A stretch of 64,000 bases of DNA from Pseudoflavonifractor sp902362925 (GCA_902362925.1 CABIYL010000004.1), one strand, 5' to 3'; shown: positions 50,613-60,728, numbered from the stretch's first letter. Made by a program: numbers and translations. The notes: generated by a model from the sequence alone, not told the origin.

Positions 50613-51766
50613 TACTTGTCCCCTCCTTTCCCGTTTTCACCATCATTCTTGGCAGCCAGAGCCTTGGCTTCCGCCTTGCGGTCAGCCCGCTTGTCCATGA
50701 AGCTCTTGAAGAACAGCACGAAGCCGCACAGGTAGATGATCAGGGCGGAGATAAAGTCGGCAATCTGGGCGGAGTACATGGTCTTGTCCACGTAGGCGCC
50801 GCCATTGGTGATGTGCTGGATGAAGTAGGAGGAGAAGATGGCACCGATGGGGTTCAGACCGCCCAGGAAGGCGGCGGCGATGCCGTTGAAGCCCATGGCG
50901 GGAACCGCGGAGGCGGTGGTCTGCCACTGCTCGAAGCCGGTCAGGTAGAACAGGCCGGCGCCCATGGAGGCCAGACCGCCGGCGATGACCATGGTCAGGA
51001 TAATGTTGCGCTTCTCCTTCATGCCGCAGTACTTGGCGGCAAACTTGTTGAAGCCGGTGGCCTTCAGCTCATAGCCGAACATGGTCTTCTCCAGCACCAC
51101 CCACACCACAATGGAGATGATGATGGCCAGAGGGATGGCGATGGTCACGTACTGGTTGTTGCTGAAGAACTGACCCAGGCCCAGGCTGGGCAGCAGAGCG
51201 GACTTGTTGGTGCTGGCCAGAGTCAGGGTGTAGGGGCTGGCAGTCTCCTTCACGTTGGCCAGCAGCATGTTGACCGCGTAGAGGCTGATCCAGTTGAGCA
51301 TGATGCAGGAGATAACCTCGTTGACGTTGCAGTAGGCCTTCAGGGCGCCGGAGATGCCGCCCAGGATGCAGCCGGCGATGATGGCGGCGATGAGGCACAC
51401 ATACCAAGGCGTGCCGAAGGCAAGGGCGCAGTAGAGGCTGGCGCCCGCGCCCACCACGTACTGGCCGGCGGCGCCGATGTTGAACAGGCCCACCTTATAG
51501 GCGAACAGGATGGACAGGGAGCACATGATCAGGGGCACGGTCTTGACCAGGGTGTTGCCCAGGTACTTCAGCTGTGCCGCACGGCTGGGATAGTAGAGGA
51601 AGTTCTCCACAATGGTCTTGATGGCTTCCGTCGCGCCGGCGGGATTGATGATGAGCAGGACGATATAGCCCACCAGCAGTCCGATCAGGATGCACAGCAG
51701 CGAGGCCGCCAGAGATTGAAAGCCTTTGTTTTTCCAGATGGAACCGGACTTTTTTCCTTGCTTCAT
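50612..51766 (-). CDS. Nucleoside ABC transporter permease (NupP/YufP-like)
   Basis: The 384-residue permease has about nine membrane helices and the motif FNIGAAGQYVVGA (about residues 95-107) typical of the larger BMP-system permease. Its C-terminal tail is charged (KRADRKAEAKALAAKND). It lies three bases after the ATPase stop and overlaps the second permease by one base. Confidence 0.9.
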   Translation of the reverse strand: MKQGKKSGSIWKNKGFQSLAASLLCILIGLLVGYIVLLIINPAGATEAIKTIVENFLYYPSRAAQLKYLGNTLVKTVPLIMCSLSILFAYKVGLFNIGAAGQYVVGAGASLYCALAFGTPWYVCLIAAIIAGCILGGISGALKAYCNVNEVISCIMLNWISLYAVNMLLANVKETASPYTLTLASTNKSALLPSLGLGQFFSNNQYVTIAIPLAIIISIVVWVVLEKTMFGYELKATGFNKFAAKYCGMKEKRNIILTMVIAGGLASMGAGLFYLTGFEQWQTTASAVPAMGFNGIAAAFLGGLNPIGAIFSSYFIQHITNGGAYVDKTMYSAQIADFISALIIYLCGFVLFFKSFMDKRADRKAEAKALAAKNDGENGKGGDK

Positions 51767-51769
51767 CCT

Positions 51770-53299
51770 TTATTTCCCCTCCCTCTTGGCGCCCGACATA
51801 TACAGGCCCATTTCTTCCACCGTGGTGGTCTTGGGGTCCAGCTCGCCCACGATCTCGCCCTCGTACATGACCAGGATGCGGTCGCTGAGGGCCATAACCT
51901 CGTCCAGCTCCAGACTGACCAGGAGGACGGCCTTGCCGGCGTCCCGCTGGGCCACGATCTGGCTGTGGATGTGCTCGATGGCGCCCACGTCCAGGCCGCG
52001 GGTGGGCTGAACGGCGATGAGCAGATCGGGATTCTTGTCGATCTCACGGGCTACGATGGCCTTCTGCTGGTTGCCGCCGGACATGCTGCGGGCGATGGTG
52101 ATGGGGCCCTGTCCGGAGCGGACGTCGTACTCCTTGATGAGCCGCTCGGCGTAGGAGCGGATGGCCTTGCGCTTCATGAAGCCGGCATGGACAAACTCGG
52201 GCTCAAAGTACCGCTGGAGCACCATGTTGTCCTCCAGGGTGTAGTCCAGCACCAGACCGTGCTTGTGACGGTCCTCGGGGATGTGGCTCATGCCGGAGGT
52301 AGAGCGCTTGCGGATGGGCATGTGGGTGATGTCCTGGCCCTTGAAGGTAACAGTACCGGAGACAATGGGCTCCAGGCCGGTCAGGCCGTATACCAGCTCG
52401 CTCTGGCCGTTGCCGTCGATACCTGCGATACAGACGATCTCTCCGGCCCGGGCCTGGAAGGACACGTTCTTCACGGCGTTGTTCTTATGGACCTTGGAGG
52501 CCACGGTCAGCCCCTTCACGTCCAGCACCACATCGCCGGGCTTGGCAGGCTCCTTGTGGACCACGAAGTCCACGTCACGGCCGACCATCATCTTGGACAG
52601 CTCTTCCTTGGTGGTGTGAGCCACGTCCACGGTGCCGATATACTTGCCCTTGCGCAGGACGCTGCAGCGGTCGGCCACGGCCATGATCTCGTTGAGCTTG
52701 TGGGTGATGAAGAGGATGCTCTTTCCCTCTGCCCGCAGGCCCCGCATGATCTCCATGAGCTCGTCGATCTCCTGGGGGGTGAGCACGGCGGTGGGCTCGT
52801 CAAAGATCAGAATTTCGTTGTCCCGGTAGAGCATCTTCAGGATCTCGGTACGCTGCTGCATGCCGACGGTGATATCCTCCACCATGGCATCCGGGTCTAC
52901 CTTCAGCCCGTACTTCTCGCTGAGGGCCAGCACCTTTTTCCGGGCCTCATCCTTCTTCAGGAAGGGACCCTTTGTGGGCTCCACGCCCAGGATGATGTTG
53001 TCCAGGACGGAGAACACCTCCACCAGCTTGAAGTGCTGGTGCACCATGCCGATGCCCAGGTCGTTGGCATCGTTGGGGTTTTTGATGGAGACTACCTGGC
53101 CGTCCTTCTTGATGACGCCCTCTTCAGGCTGATAGAGTCCGAAGAGTACGCTCATCAGGGTGGACTTACCTGCGCCGTTCTCGCCCAGAAGGGCATGGAT
53201 TTCTCCCTTTTTTAACTGAAGCGTGATATTGTCGTTTGCGATGATGCCGGGAAACTTCTTGGTGATGTTCAGCATTTCGATAGCATATGCTTGTTCCAA
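51770..53299 (-). CDS. Nucleoside ABC transporter ATP-binding protein (NupO/YufO-like)
   Basis: This 509-residue protein fuses two ABC ATPase halves. The first has Walker A GENGAGKST (about residues 39-47), signature VGMQQRTEIL and Walker B ILIFDEPTAVL. The second starts near 255, with GIDGNGQSE in place of Walker A and the signature MSGGNQQK. Loss of the second P-loop lysine is usual in this sugar/nucleoside type. It has its own promoter after a terminator that follows the BMP lipoprotein gene. Confidence 0.93.
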   Translation of the reverse strand: MEQAYAIEMLNITKKFPGIIANDNITLQLKKGEIHALLGENGAGKSTLMSVLFGLYQPEEGVIKKDGQVVSIKNPNDANDLGIGMVHQHFKLVEVFSVLDNIILGVEPTKGPFLKKDEARKKVLALSEKYGLKVDPDAMVEDITVGMQQRTEILKMLYRDNEILIFDEPTAVLTPQEIDELMEIMRGLRAEGKSILFITHKLNEIMAVADRCSVLRKGKYIGTVDVAHTTKEELSKMMVGRDVDFVVHKEPAKPGDVVLDVKGLTVASKVHKNNAVKNVSFQARAGEIVCIAGIDGNGQSELVYGLTGLEPIVSGTVTFKGQDITHMPIRKRSTSGMSHIPEDRHKHGLVLDYTLEDNMVLQRYFEPEFVHAGFMKRKAIRSYAERLIKEYDVRSGQGPITIARSMSGGNQQKAIVAREIDKNPDLLIAVQPTRGLDVGAIEHIHSQIVAQRDAGKAVLLVSLELDEVMALSDRILVMYEGEIVGELDPKTTTVEEMGLYMSGAKREGK

Positions 53300-53380
53300 G
53301 CCGACGACCTCCCCCTCATATAGTTCCGCGCTGGCCCTCTGCCGGAGAGCAAAGCCGCCCTGCGCTTAATTGACAATACT

Positions 53381-53409
53381 ATTATACAATATCCCTCGGT
53401 TTCTTCCAA
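53381..53409 (-). promoter_or_regulatory. Internal promoter of the nucleoside ABC ATPase-permease genes
   Basis: On the minus strand TTGGAA (53404-53409), 17 bases, TATAAT (53381-53386). It would let the ATPase and permeases be expressed apart from the binding protein. Confidence 0.65.
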
Positions 53410-53468
53410 GGAAATTTGACGGATTTTATAGGAAAATTCACAGTGCTTTTGTCTGACTTGTCCATTCA

Positions 53469-53503
53469 ATAAAAAGAGGGCGGGACCTGGCCCGCCCTCT
53501 TCT
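53469..53503 (-). terminator. Terminator after the BMP lipoprotein gene
   Basis: On the minus strand GAGGGCGGG and CCCGCCCTC pair around CCAGGT, followed by TTTTTATT. Partial readthrough would give more binding protein than transporter. Confidence 0.9.
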
Positions 53504-53516
53504 CAGGATCTGTTTC

Positions 53517-54716
53517 TTACTTGATGTTGTCGTAGCTGTTGACAGTGATGGTGGTAGCATTGTCAGCGGGAGCCACGGACACGTCGTTGGAGACGGTGAT
53601 CTCGCCGTCGAACATGGCCTTCACCAGGGCCTTGTAGTCGTCCTGGGAGAAGCCGTCGCCCCACTGAGTGGTCTCCATGGGCAGCTGGACGTAGTTGGCA
53701 GTGGGATCGTCGCCGGACACCAGGCCCAGGCTGTCGATCTTGCCGCCGTAGTTGGCGAAGTTGCCGTTGACGACCTCGTCGATCATGTGCTGGGTGGTGT
53801 TGGCCAGACCCTTCATGGCGGAGGTGACGGTCATGTCCTCGCCGTAGGCGGAGAGGATACCGCTCTGGTCCACGTCCACGCCGATGACCTTGCCGCCGAC
53901 CTTGGCAGCGGCCTCAGCAGCGGAGGTGTAGATGCCGCCGCCGCAGGCGAACACGACCTCAACGCCCAGGGACTGATACCAGTTGTCCATGTAAGCGGTG
54001 ATATCGGCGTCGCCGAAGAACTGGTTGCCGTAGACGTACTCCAGGGTGACGGAAGCGCCGGTCTCAGCAGCAGCGGCGTCAGCGCCCTGGATGTAGCCGT
54101 AGCCGTAGCGCTGGACAGCGGGCACAGCCATGCCGCCCAGGAAGCCCAGGTGAGTGTAGCCCAGCTTCACAGCGGCGTAGCCGGCCATGTAGCCGCACAG
54201 CTCTTCCTGGTACACGGCGCAGTACACATTGGAGGGAACCACATAGTCAGCGCCCAGGTCGCCCTCGCCCACGTCCAGGGCGATGAAGGTGGTGGTGGGG
54301 TACATGTCAGCGGTCTCCTTGATAGCCTCAGCGAAGGCGTAGCCGGGGAGCACGATGACGTTGTAGCCGTCGGCCACAGCGGCGTCGATCATGGCCACAC
54401 GCTCGGGGGTGGAGTCACCGGCGGGCTTGTAGTACTCAAAGGGAATGCCGGCGGGCTCACAGTAGGCCTTGCAGGCCTCATAGGTGGTCTGGTTGAAGGA
54501 CTGGTCGGTGATATCGCCATAGTCGGTGACCATGGCTACCTTGATGTCACCAGCGGTGGGCTCGGTAGCGGGGGTCTGGCTCTCCTCAACAGGCTGGCTG
54601 CCGGAGGGAGCGGGGCTGTTGGTGTCTCCGCCGCTCTGCTGGTTGCCGCAGGCGGCCAGCGCGAAGACCATCGCCAGAGACAGGACGAGAGCCAGGATCT
54701 TACGAAACTTCTTCAA
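53517..54716 (-). CDS. BMP-family nucleoside-binding lipoprotein
   Basis: The 399-residue lipoprotein has a signal ending LAAC with Cys23 and a low-complexity Ser/Pro/Thr linker (about residues 25-55). The periplasmic-binding fold of the BMP/PnrA family follows: VAMVTDYGDITDQSFNQTTYEAC, DVGEGDLGADYVVPSNVYCAVYQEE, LGFLGGMAVPAVQRYGYGYIQGA and VIGVDVDQSG. Homologues bind purine nucleosides. It precedes the ATPase and two permeases, with a terminator between. Confidence 0.93.
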   Translation of the reverse strand: MKKFRKILALVLSLAMVFALAACGNQQSGGDTNSPAPSGSQPVEESQTPATEPTAGDIKVAMVTDYGDITDQSFNQTTYEACKAYCEPAGIPFEYYKPAGDSTPERVAMIDAAVADGYNVIVLPGYAFAEAIKETADMYPTTTFIALDVGEGDLGADYVVPSNVYCAVYQEELCGYMAGYAAVKLGYTHLGFLGGMAVPAVQRYGYGYIQGADAAAAETGASVTLEYVYGNQFFGDADITAYMDNWYQSLGVEVVFACGGGIYTSAAEAAAKVGGKVIGVDVDQSGILSAYGEDMTVTSAMKGLANTTQHMIDEVVNGNFANYGGKIDSLGLVSGDDPTANYVQLPMETTQWGDGFSQDDYKALVKAMFDGEITVSNDVSVAPADNATTITVNSYDNIK

Positions 54717-54799
54717 TGTGATCTACCTTCCTTTCAAGAAACAGATCGCCCAGGTTCGGTAACAGACCTATCTCCGTTCCTCCCTGGGTTCGCAAGGCT

Positions 54800-54828
54800 A
54801 TTATAACGCAGAGTTTACCAAAGAGCAA
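54800..54828 (-). promoter_or_regulatory. Promoter of the BMP lipoprotein gene
   Basis: On the minus strand TTGCTC (54823-54828), 17 bases, TATAAT (54800-54805). The roughly 80-base leader can fold through CCCAGG and CCTGGG arms; I cannot assign it to a known riboswitch class. Confidence 0.65.
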
Positions 54829-54983
54829 TCGCCATTTGACGGTTTAGTCCGAATTTTTTACAAGTTACACGGGATATTTTTGTGTCCGCTCGAGCATTTT
54901 GAACAAATGGCACAGCTTTTCTCCTCTTTTGACCACTTTTTTCCTGTTCACCAGACATCACAGAAATCTTTTCGATTTTGTGC

Positions 54984-55012
54984 TTGACTATTACAAATAT
55001 CTGTGGTACTAT
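54984..55012 (+). promoter_or_regulatory. Promoter of infC-rpmI-rplT
   Basis: TTGACT (54984-54989), 17 bases, TACTAT (55007-55012). It precedes a leader of about 195 bases. Confidence 0.7.
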
Positions 55013-55018
55013 ATCTCG

Positions 55019-55213
55019 GCACAACAAAGCAGGAACGGTACCGCCGTCCTCACCTCCAGCCACAGGCAAAGAGGTCAACATGATTCAGCGCGCGCCGATT
55101 TTTAATGCGGCGGGTGTTGTTGTGTTGGACGCGGGTACCGGTTGGTAGCCGCTTTTTTGCGGTTTCAGCCAGGTGCAGGCTTGGCTTGCTTAACGAATTG
55201 GAGGTGCTTTCCT
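55019..55213 (+). promoter_or_regulatory. infC operon leader with terminator-like hairpin
   Basis: In this long leader GCGGC (55107-55111) can pair with GCCGC (55148-55152), directly followed by six T (55153-55158), like a premature terminator. In Bacillus the same operon is controlled by L20 binding its leader and causing termination, so this is a plausible L20-type leader. The match is by position and shape, not sequence. Confidence 0.5.
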
Positions 55214-55744
55214 ATCAGCAAACAGGGTCATCAGCTCAACGAGGAGATTCGGGACAGAGAGGTGCGTCTGGTGGGTGCCGACGGCGCTCAGCTGGGCATC
55301 ATGTCCGCCAGAGAGGCTCTGGAGAAGGCCATGGAGCAGGGCCTGGACCTGGTCAAGATCTCTCCCACCGCGGTTCCCCCGGTCTGCAAGCTCATGGACT
55401 ACGGTAAGTTCAAGTTCGAGCAGCAGAAGCGGGAGAAGGAGGCGCGGAAGAACCAGCGCGTGGTGGAAATTAAGGAAGTGCGCATGTCTCCCGGCATTGA
55501 CGTCAACGACTTCAATGTGAAGGTCCGCAACGCACAGAAGTTCCTGGCCGACGGCGACCGGGTCAAGGTGACGGTCCGCTTCCGCGGCCGTGAGATGGCC
55601 CATACCGAGATTGGTAAGGACCTGCTGCTCAAGTTTGCCGAGCAGTGCGCCGAGGTGGCCACGCTGGACAAGGACCCCAAGCTGGACGGACGGCATATGT
55701 CCATCTTCCTGTCCTCCAAGGTCGGTAAGGACGCCAAGAAATAA
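55214..55744 (+). CDS. infC: Translation initiation factor IF-3
   Basis: IF-3 (about 176 residues) checks the start codon on the 30S subunit. The N-terminal domain begins HQLNEEIRDREVRLV, and the linker and C-terminal domain carry EVRMSPGIDVNDFNVKVRNAQKFL. The start is set at ATC 55214, since GGAGG lies nine bases upstream and homology begins there; a frame from GTG 55142 would add 24 unlikely residues. A rare AUU or AUC start is the known autoregulatory trait of infC. First gene of the infC-rpmI-rplT operon. Confidence 0.95.
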   Translation: MSKQGHQLNEEIRDREVRLVGADGAQLGIMSAREALEKAMEQGLDLVKISPTAVPPVCKLMDYGKFKFEQQKREKEARKNQRVVEIKEVRMSPGIDVNDFNVKVRNAQKFLADGDRVKVTVRFRGREMAHTEIGKDLLLKFAEQCAEVATLDKDPKLDGRHMSIFLSSKVGKDAKK

Positions 55745-55798
55745 AACCGCCGTCCCGGCGGCTGTCCCAGGTATTTAACAGTAAAGGAGATCACGAAA

Positions 55799-56002
55799 AT
55801 GCCTAAGCTCAAAACCCACAGCGGCGCCAAGAAGCGCTTCAACCTCACCAAGAGCGGCAAGGTCAAGCGCGCCCACGCCTTTAAGTCCCACCTGCTCAAC
55901 GGCCACGGCAAGGACACCAAGCGCAAGAGAGGCCTCCGCGCCGGCGCTTACGCGGACAAGACCAACGAGTCCGCCATCAAGCGCATGATTCCCTACAAAT
56001 AA
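55799..56002 (+). CDS. rpmI: Ribosomal protein bL35
   Basis: The 67-residue basic protein PKLKTHSGAKKRFNLTKSG... is a textbook bL35 of the 50S subunit. ATG 55799 follows AAAGGAG. It lies 54 bases after infC and 41 before rplT. Confidence 0.98.
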   Translation: MPKLKTHSGAKKRFNLTKSGKVKRAHAFKSHLLNGHGKDTKRKRGLRAGAYADKTNESAIKRMIPYK

Positions 56003-56043
56003 GAATACTACCTTTTACTCATAACATAGGAGGCTTTTGACAA

Positions 56044-56400
56044 ATGGCTAGAGTTAAAGGCGCGATGATGACGCGCAAGAGAAGAAATAAGGTCCTCAAG
56101 CTGGCCAAGGGCTACTGGGGCGCCAAGAGCAAGCACTTCAAGATGGCCAAAGAGCAGGTCATGAAGTCCCTGAAGTACGCTTACACCGGCCGCCGGCTGA
56201 AGAAGCGTGACTTCCGTCAGCTCTGGATCACCCGCATCAGCGCCGCCTGCAAGATGAACGGCATGAACTACTCCACCTTCATGAACGGCCTGAAGAAGGC
56301 CGGCGTGGAGATCAACCGCAAGATGCTGGCTGAGCTGGCCGTCAACGACAAGGCCGCCTTCACCGCCCTCACCGAGATGGCGAAGGCTCAGCTGGGCTAA
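56044..56400 (+). CDS. rplT: Ribosomal protein bL20
   Basis: The 118-residue protein begins ARVKGAMMTRKRRNKVLKLAKGYWG and is full length. It binds 23S rRNA early in 50S assembly and, in Bacillus, represses its own operon through the leader. ATG 56044 follows TAGGAGG. No terminator is visible before the sequence gap. Confidence 0.98.
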   Translation: MARVKGAMMTRKRRNKVLKLAKGYWGAKSKHFKMAKEQVMKSLKYAYTGRRLKKRDFRQLWITRISAACKMNGMNYSTFMNGLKKAGVEINRKMLAELAVNDKAAFTALTEMAKAQLG

Positions 56401-56429
56401 GTCCTGAAATCCAGCCTTATCAAGCGGGG

Positions 56430-56628
56430 NNNNNNNNNNNNNNNNNNNNNNNNNNNNNNNNNNNNNNNNNNNNNNNNNNNNNNNNNNNNNNNNNNNNNNN
56501 NNNNNNNNNNNNNNNNNNNNNNNNNNNNNNNNNNNNNNNNNNNNNNNNNNNNNNNNNNNNNNNNNNNNNNNNNNNNNNNNNNNNNNNNNNNNNNNNNNNN
56601 NNNNNNNNNNNNNNNNNNNNNNNNNNNN
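56430..56628. other. Assembly gap (199 N)
   Basis: A run of N begins 29 bases after rplT and hides the end of the hybrid kinase gene on the other strand. Confidence 0.99.
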
Positions 56629-59019
56629 CGCGATGATGGGCACCGTGGCCGCGTCGGGCTTATCCAGCGCCCGGATTGCCCTGGCCGCCTCGCAGCCGTC
56701 CATCTCCGGCATCTGCATGTCCATGAGAATGGCGTCGATGGAGTAGGGCGCCGCGGCCTGGAAGATGCGCACCGCCTCCGCGCCGTTGATCGCCTGGATC
56801 ACCTCCATGCCGTTCATGGAGAGAATCTCGGTGGCGATCTCCATGTTCAGCTCGTTGTCCTCCGCCAGAAGGATCTTCCGCCCGGCCAGCTGGAAGGCGG
56901 CGCTCTTTTTCGGCTCCCGCCGTTCCTCGGCGCTCTCCTCGCCGGAGACCGCCTCCAGCGGGAGGGTGACGGTGAATTTGCTCCCCTTCCCCAGCGTGCT
57001 CTCCACGGAGATTTCGCCGCTCATCTGCTGCACAAGGCTCTTGACAATGGGCATGCCCAGCCCGGTTCCCACGGTGGACGCGCTGGTGAAGCTGGTCTCC
57101 CGGGCATAGGGGTCAAAGAGATGCTCCAGGAAGTGCTCCGACATGCCGATGCCGGTGTCCTCCACCACAATCTGATACTTGCTGTGCCGCTGGAAGTCAA
57201 ACTGCCGGATCTCCAGCCGGATTTCCGCGCCCGGGTTGCTGTACTTCAGGGAGTTGGAGAGGAGGTTGTTGAGGATCTGTCCGATTTTGAACTCGTCCCC
57301 CACCACAACCTCGTTGTGCATATCCAGGTCAACTGTGAACGCCTTGCCCTGCCGCTCCGCCTGGTCATGGAAAATTCCCGCCGCCTCCTCCACGTACCGC
57401 TTCAGGTTGAAGCGCTTGTTGTTGAGGGCGTTCTTCCCCGCCTCCATTTTGGACAGCTCCAGAATGTCGTTGATCAGCGCCAGCAGCTGCCTGCCGGAAA
57501 ACTCAATCTTCTGCATGTAGTCCCGCATTTTCTGGCAGTCGTCCTGGCTGTTCTGGGCCAGCTGGGAGAAGCCGATGATGGCGTTGAGCGGGGTGCGCAT
57601 GTCGTGGGACATGCTGCTGAAGAAGTCCGACTTGGCCTTTGTGCTCTTCTTGGCCGCCTCCAGCGCCTCCTGGAGGATAATGGTATGCTGGAGCTGCTGC
57701 CGTTTCTCAATGTCCACGTCCCGGAAGCAGAGGATCACTTCGTCGGGGGCCAGCTTCTCATCATAGAGGGTGCGGATGTTCACCCATTTATAGATCTCGC
57801 CGAAGCGGCGCCGGTAGTCGCCGCCGTAGTCGGCGATGTGCTCGCTCACCCGCTGGCGGATGCTTTCCAGCGAGAAGCTCAGCTCAAATTCCTGGTAGGT
57901 CCCCGATTCCACCACTTGCTTTACCGTGGCCAGCAGGAAGTCGTACCCTCCCGTCCGGGGCATCTGGGACTCCAGATCCCTGGACATCTTGATGGCCTCG
58001 TAGGTCCCTTCGCGGAAGTTCACCCGGTAGACGGCGTAAAAGGAGTCGCTGAGAATCCGGATGGTATTGCCCGCCTTTTTAATCCGCTTGTTCTGCTGCA
58101 AATCCCGGATTACCATGGCGGTCAGCACGCCGAAGAGCAGCAGGCCCACGCCGGCCAGCACATTCGCCGCCGCGTTGCGGTCGCCCAAGAGGATATCCCG
58201 GATGGGAATGGTCATAATCACAGTCCAGCCGTTGCTCATGACCGAGTAGTAGGCTCCACGCTCCACCCCCTCCATGTCTTCAAAGGACGCGTCGTAGGCG
58301 GACAGGGATCCGTCCTGAATCCCTGCCATCAGGAAGTCCAGGTAGGCCTGAAGGGTCTCCTCATCCGCGTCCCACTGGGTCACGGAGTAGAGCATGGTGC
58401 CGGAGGCGTCGCACAGGTAGTAGGAGCTGTCTTCCGGCAGGGCCTGGGCCGTGTTATGGAGCCCCTGGTTGCGGATATAGACGTCCATGGCCAGCACATC
58501 CCCGCTGCGGGCCAGCGCCTTGGAGATGGTAAAAACCGGTTCGCCCGTAATGGCGTCGGTGTACACGTCGCTGAACACTACCTCGCCGCCGGCCTCCACC
58601 GCGCCGCGGTACCAGTCCGTGGTCTGGTACTGGTAGCCCGCGTCCCCCTCCCACGGGTTGGCCGCCACAATTTTGCCGTCAATCACCGCATATGGGTCCA
58701 CCGTGCTCTCGCCCAGCATGGCGGTCAGCTTGGAAAAATAGCCGCTGAGCCAGTCCTGGACCTGGTCTGTGTTCCCGCTCTCGCCGTCAATCTCATCCAC
58801 GTACTGGGCGGCCAGATTCATGATCTGCCGGAAATTGTCCAGGTGCATCTCCTCCTCCACGGCGTAGCTCTGGGCCAGGGCCATGCCCAGGTCCTGGGTG
58901 TTCTCCAGCAGCTTGGTCCGCACAAGGAAGATGCTGAACGTCAGCAGCACAGCCACCAGAACCAGCATGAGAAGGCTCAGTGCCGTATTGGATGAGATGG
59001 AAATTTTTCTGTCTTTCAC
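56629..59019 (-). CDS. Hybrid sensor histidine kinase with receiver domain (3' end in gap)
   Basis: About 797 residues are visible. After a first membrane helix (about 10-32) comes a Cache-like extracytoplasmic sensor (about 40-300) and a second helix (about 309-330). A PAS-like region (about 340-450) follows. His472 in SSMSHDMRTPLNAI is the phospho-acceptor. The ATPase domain has NNLLSNSLKYS, VEDTGIGM and GTGLGMPIV. A C-terminal receiver (from about 712) has LAEDNELN and phospho-acceptor Asp767 in ILMDMQMPEMDG. The receiver's last part lies in the gap. The start is GTG 59019 behind AAGGAGG; upstream residues of the longer frame come from the cls end. Confidence 0.92.
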
Positions 59020-59080
59020 TGATAAGTCCTCCTTCTCTATCCCGGAGGATTCTGCGGGATATGAGTGGGCATCGAGCCCC

Positions 59081-60625
59081 TTACAGCAGCGGCGCAAACA
59101 GCCGCAGCAGGCACTGGCCGCCCCGCAGCACGGCGGATCGGGCGGCTCTGTACTGCTCCGTCACCTCCCGGCACTGGGGGAAGGTGTCCAGAAAGTCCTG
59201 CTCCACCTGCTGTACCGCGGTGCAGCCGTGGAAGAGCACCGCGTTTTCAAAATGGAGATACAGACTGCGGTAGTCCATGTTGATGGTGCCCACCACAGCG
59301 GTCTTTCCGTCGGCCACGCACTGCTTGGCGTGGATAAAGCCGGGCGTGTACTCATAGATCCGCACGCCGCTGCGGACCAGACCGGCATAGTAGGACCGGG
59401 TGACGCTGTACACCAGCTTTTTGTCCGGGATACCGGGGGTGATGATGCGCACATCCACACCCCGCCGGGCCGCCAGACCCAGCACCCGGTTCATCTCATC
59501 GCTGATGATGAGATAGGGCGTGGTGAACCACACCCGCTCCCTGGCCCCCTCCGCCATACTCAGATACACGTTTTCCCCCATAAACTCCTGATCCAGGGGG
59601 CTGTCTGCGTAGGGCTGGACAAAGGCGTCCTCTTTGCTCCGGCATGGAATCCTGGTCAGGTAGGGGCTCATGTCGCTGTCGGTGGGCCGGACGGCGTTCC
59701 ACATCTCCAGGAACTGCTCCGTCAGGCTGACCACCGCCTCCCCCTCCAGCCGGATGCCGGTGTCCTTCCAGCGGCCGAAGGGGTGGGTCAGATTGAAGTA
59801 CTCATCGGCCAGATTGTACCCGCCGGTAAAGCCCACCGCGCCGTCAATGACGGTAATCTTCCGGTGGTCCCGGTTGTTCATGAACACGTTGAGCACCGGA
59901 ATCACCGGGTTGAACACCCGGCACTGTATCCCGGCCTGCTCCATCCGCCGGATAAAATCCCGGTCCACGAAGCCGATGCTGCCGATATCGTCGTAGAGAA
60001 AGCGGACCTCCACGCCCTGGGCCGCCTTCCGGGAGAGCACCTCTTTCAGCCGCCCGAAGGCCTCGCCCTCCTGCACGGCGTGGTACTCCATAAAGATGAA
60101 CCGCTCCGCCCGCTCCAAATCCCGGAGCTGGGCCTCCAGGCCGTCGGCGGCATCGCCGTAAAACACCACGTCCGTGTTCCGGAAGAGGGCGTAGCCCCCG
60201 TACCGCTGGAGGTAGCCGGCCAGGTTGCCTGCCACGGCATCCCGTTTCTTCAGCTCCTCCACCGTACCCTCCGGCATGTCGGGCATGGCCTGTTCCAGCG
60301 CCCGGTCCACTTCTTCAAACCGGCGGGCCATCCGCCTGGTGGTCCCCGACCGCCCCAACAGCAGATACAGGCACACGCCCAGCACCGGGAAGGCCAGCAG
60401 AAGCAGCATCCACGGCATTTTGAAGGCCGCGTTGATATGCTTTCCGTACAGCCGGAGCACAATCGCCAGGGCTGCCAGGCGGGTAAACACGCTCAGAATA
60501 GCTGAATACTCGTTGAGCCTGATGCACAGCAGGACGATCCACAAAACCTCCAGCAAAATGCAAAGGCCCACAAACACCAGCCGGCCAATACTGTTCTGTA
60601 CGCTGGTTTTCTGTTCCGCTGTCAT
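59081..60625 (-). CDS. cls: Cardiolipin synthase
   Basis: This 514-residue phospholipase-D-family enzyme joins two phosphatidylglycerols to cardiolipin. Two N-terminal membrane helices (about 15-60) are followed by the two HKD motifs: HRKITVIDGAVGFTGGYN (His254) and HAKQCVADGKTAVVGTINMD (His432). ATG 60625 follows GAAGGGA. A terminator lies upstream, and the hybrid kinase gene follows downstream after about 60 bases. Confidence 0.94.
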   Translation of the reverse strand: MTAEQKTSVQNSIGRLVFVGLCILLEVLWIVLLCIRLNEYSAILSVFTRLAALAIVLRLYGKHINAAFKMPWMLLLLAFPVLGVCLYLLLGRSGTTRRMARRFEEVDRALEQAMPDMPEGTVEELKKRDAVAGNLAGYLQRYGGYALFRNTDVVFYGDAADGLEAQLRDLERAERFIFMEYHAVQEGEAFGRLKEVLSRKAAQGVEVRFLYDDIGSIGFVDRDFIRRMEQAGIQCRVFNPVIPVLNVFMNNRDHRKITVIDGAVGFTGGYNLADEYFNLTHPFGRWKDTGIRLEGEAVVSLTEQFLEMWNAVRPTDSDMSPYLTRIPCRSKEDAFVQPYADSPLDQEFMGENVYLSMAEGARERVWFTTPYLIISDEMNRVLGLAARRGVDVRIITPGIPDKKLVYSVTRSYYAGLVRSGVRIYEYTPGFIHAKQCVADGKTAVVGTINMDYRSLYLHFENAVLFHGCTAVQQVEQDFLDTFPQCREVTEQYRAARSAVLRGGQCLLRLFAPLL

Positions 60626-60728
60626 AGAATCCCTTCTCTCTTTCGTCCGGCGGATACTCCGGCACGATTATACCAAATCTTCCGCCATATGTTAAGAGCA
60701 GGGGCGGAAAAACCCGTTTCAGGCAGAG

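Noticed and set aside
56008..56430. Minus-strand reading of the hybrid kinase continuing through the gap into rplT antisense
   Set aside because: The frame is joined only by N's; beyond the gap it is the antisense of rplT. The kinase must end inside the gap.
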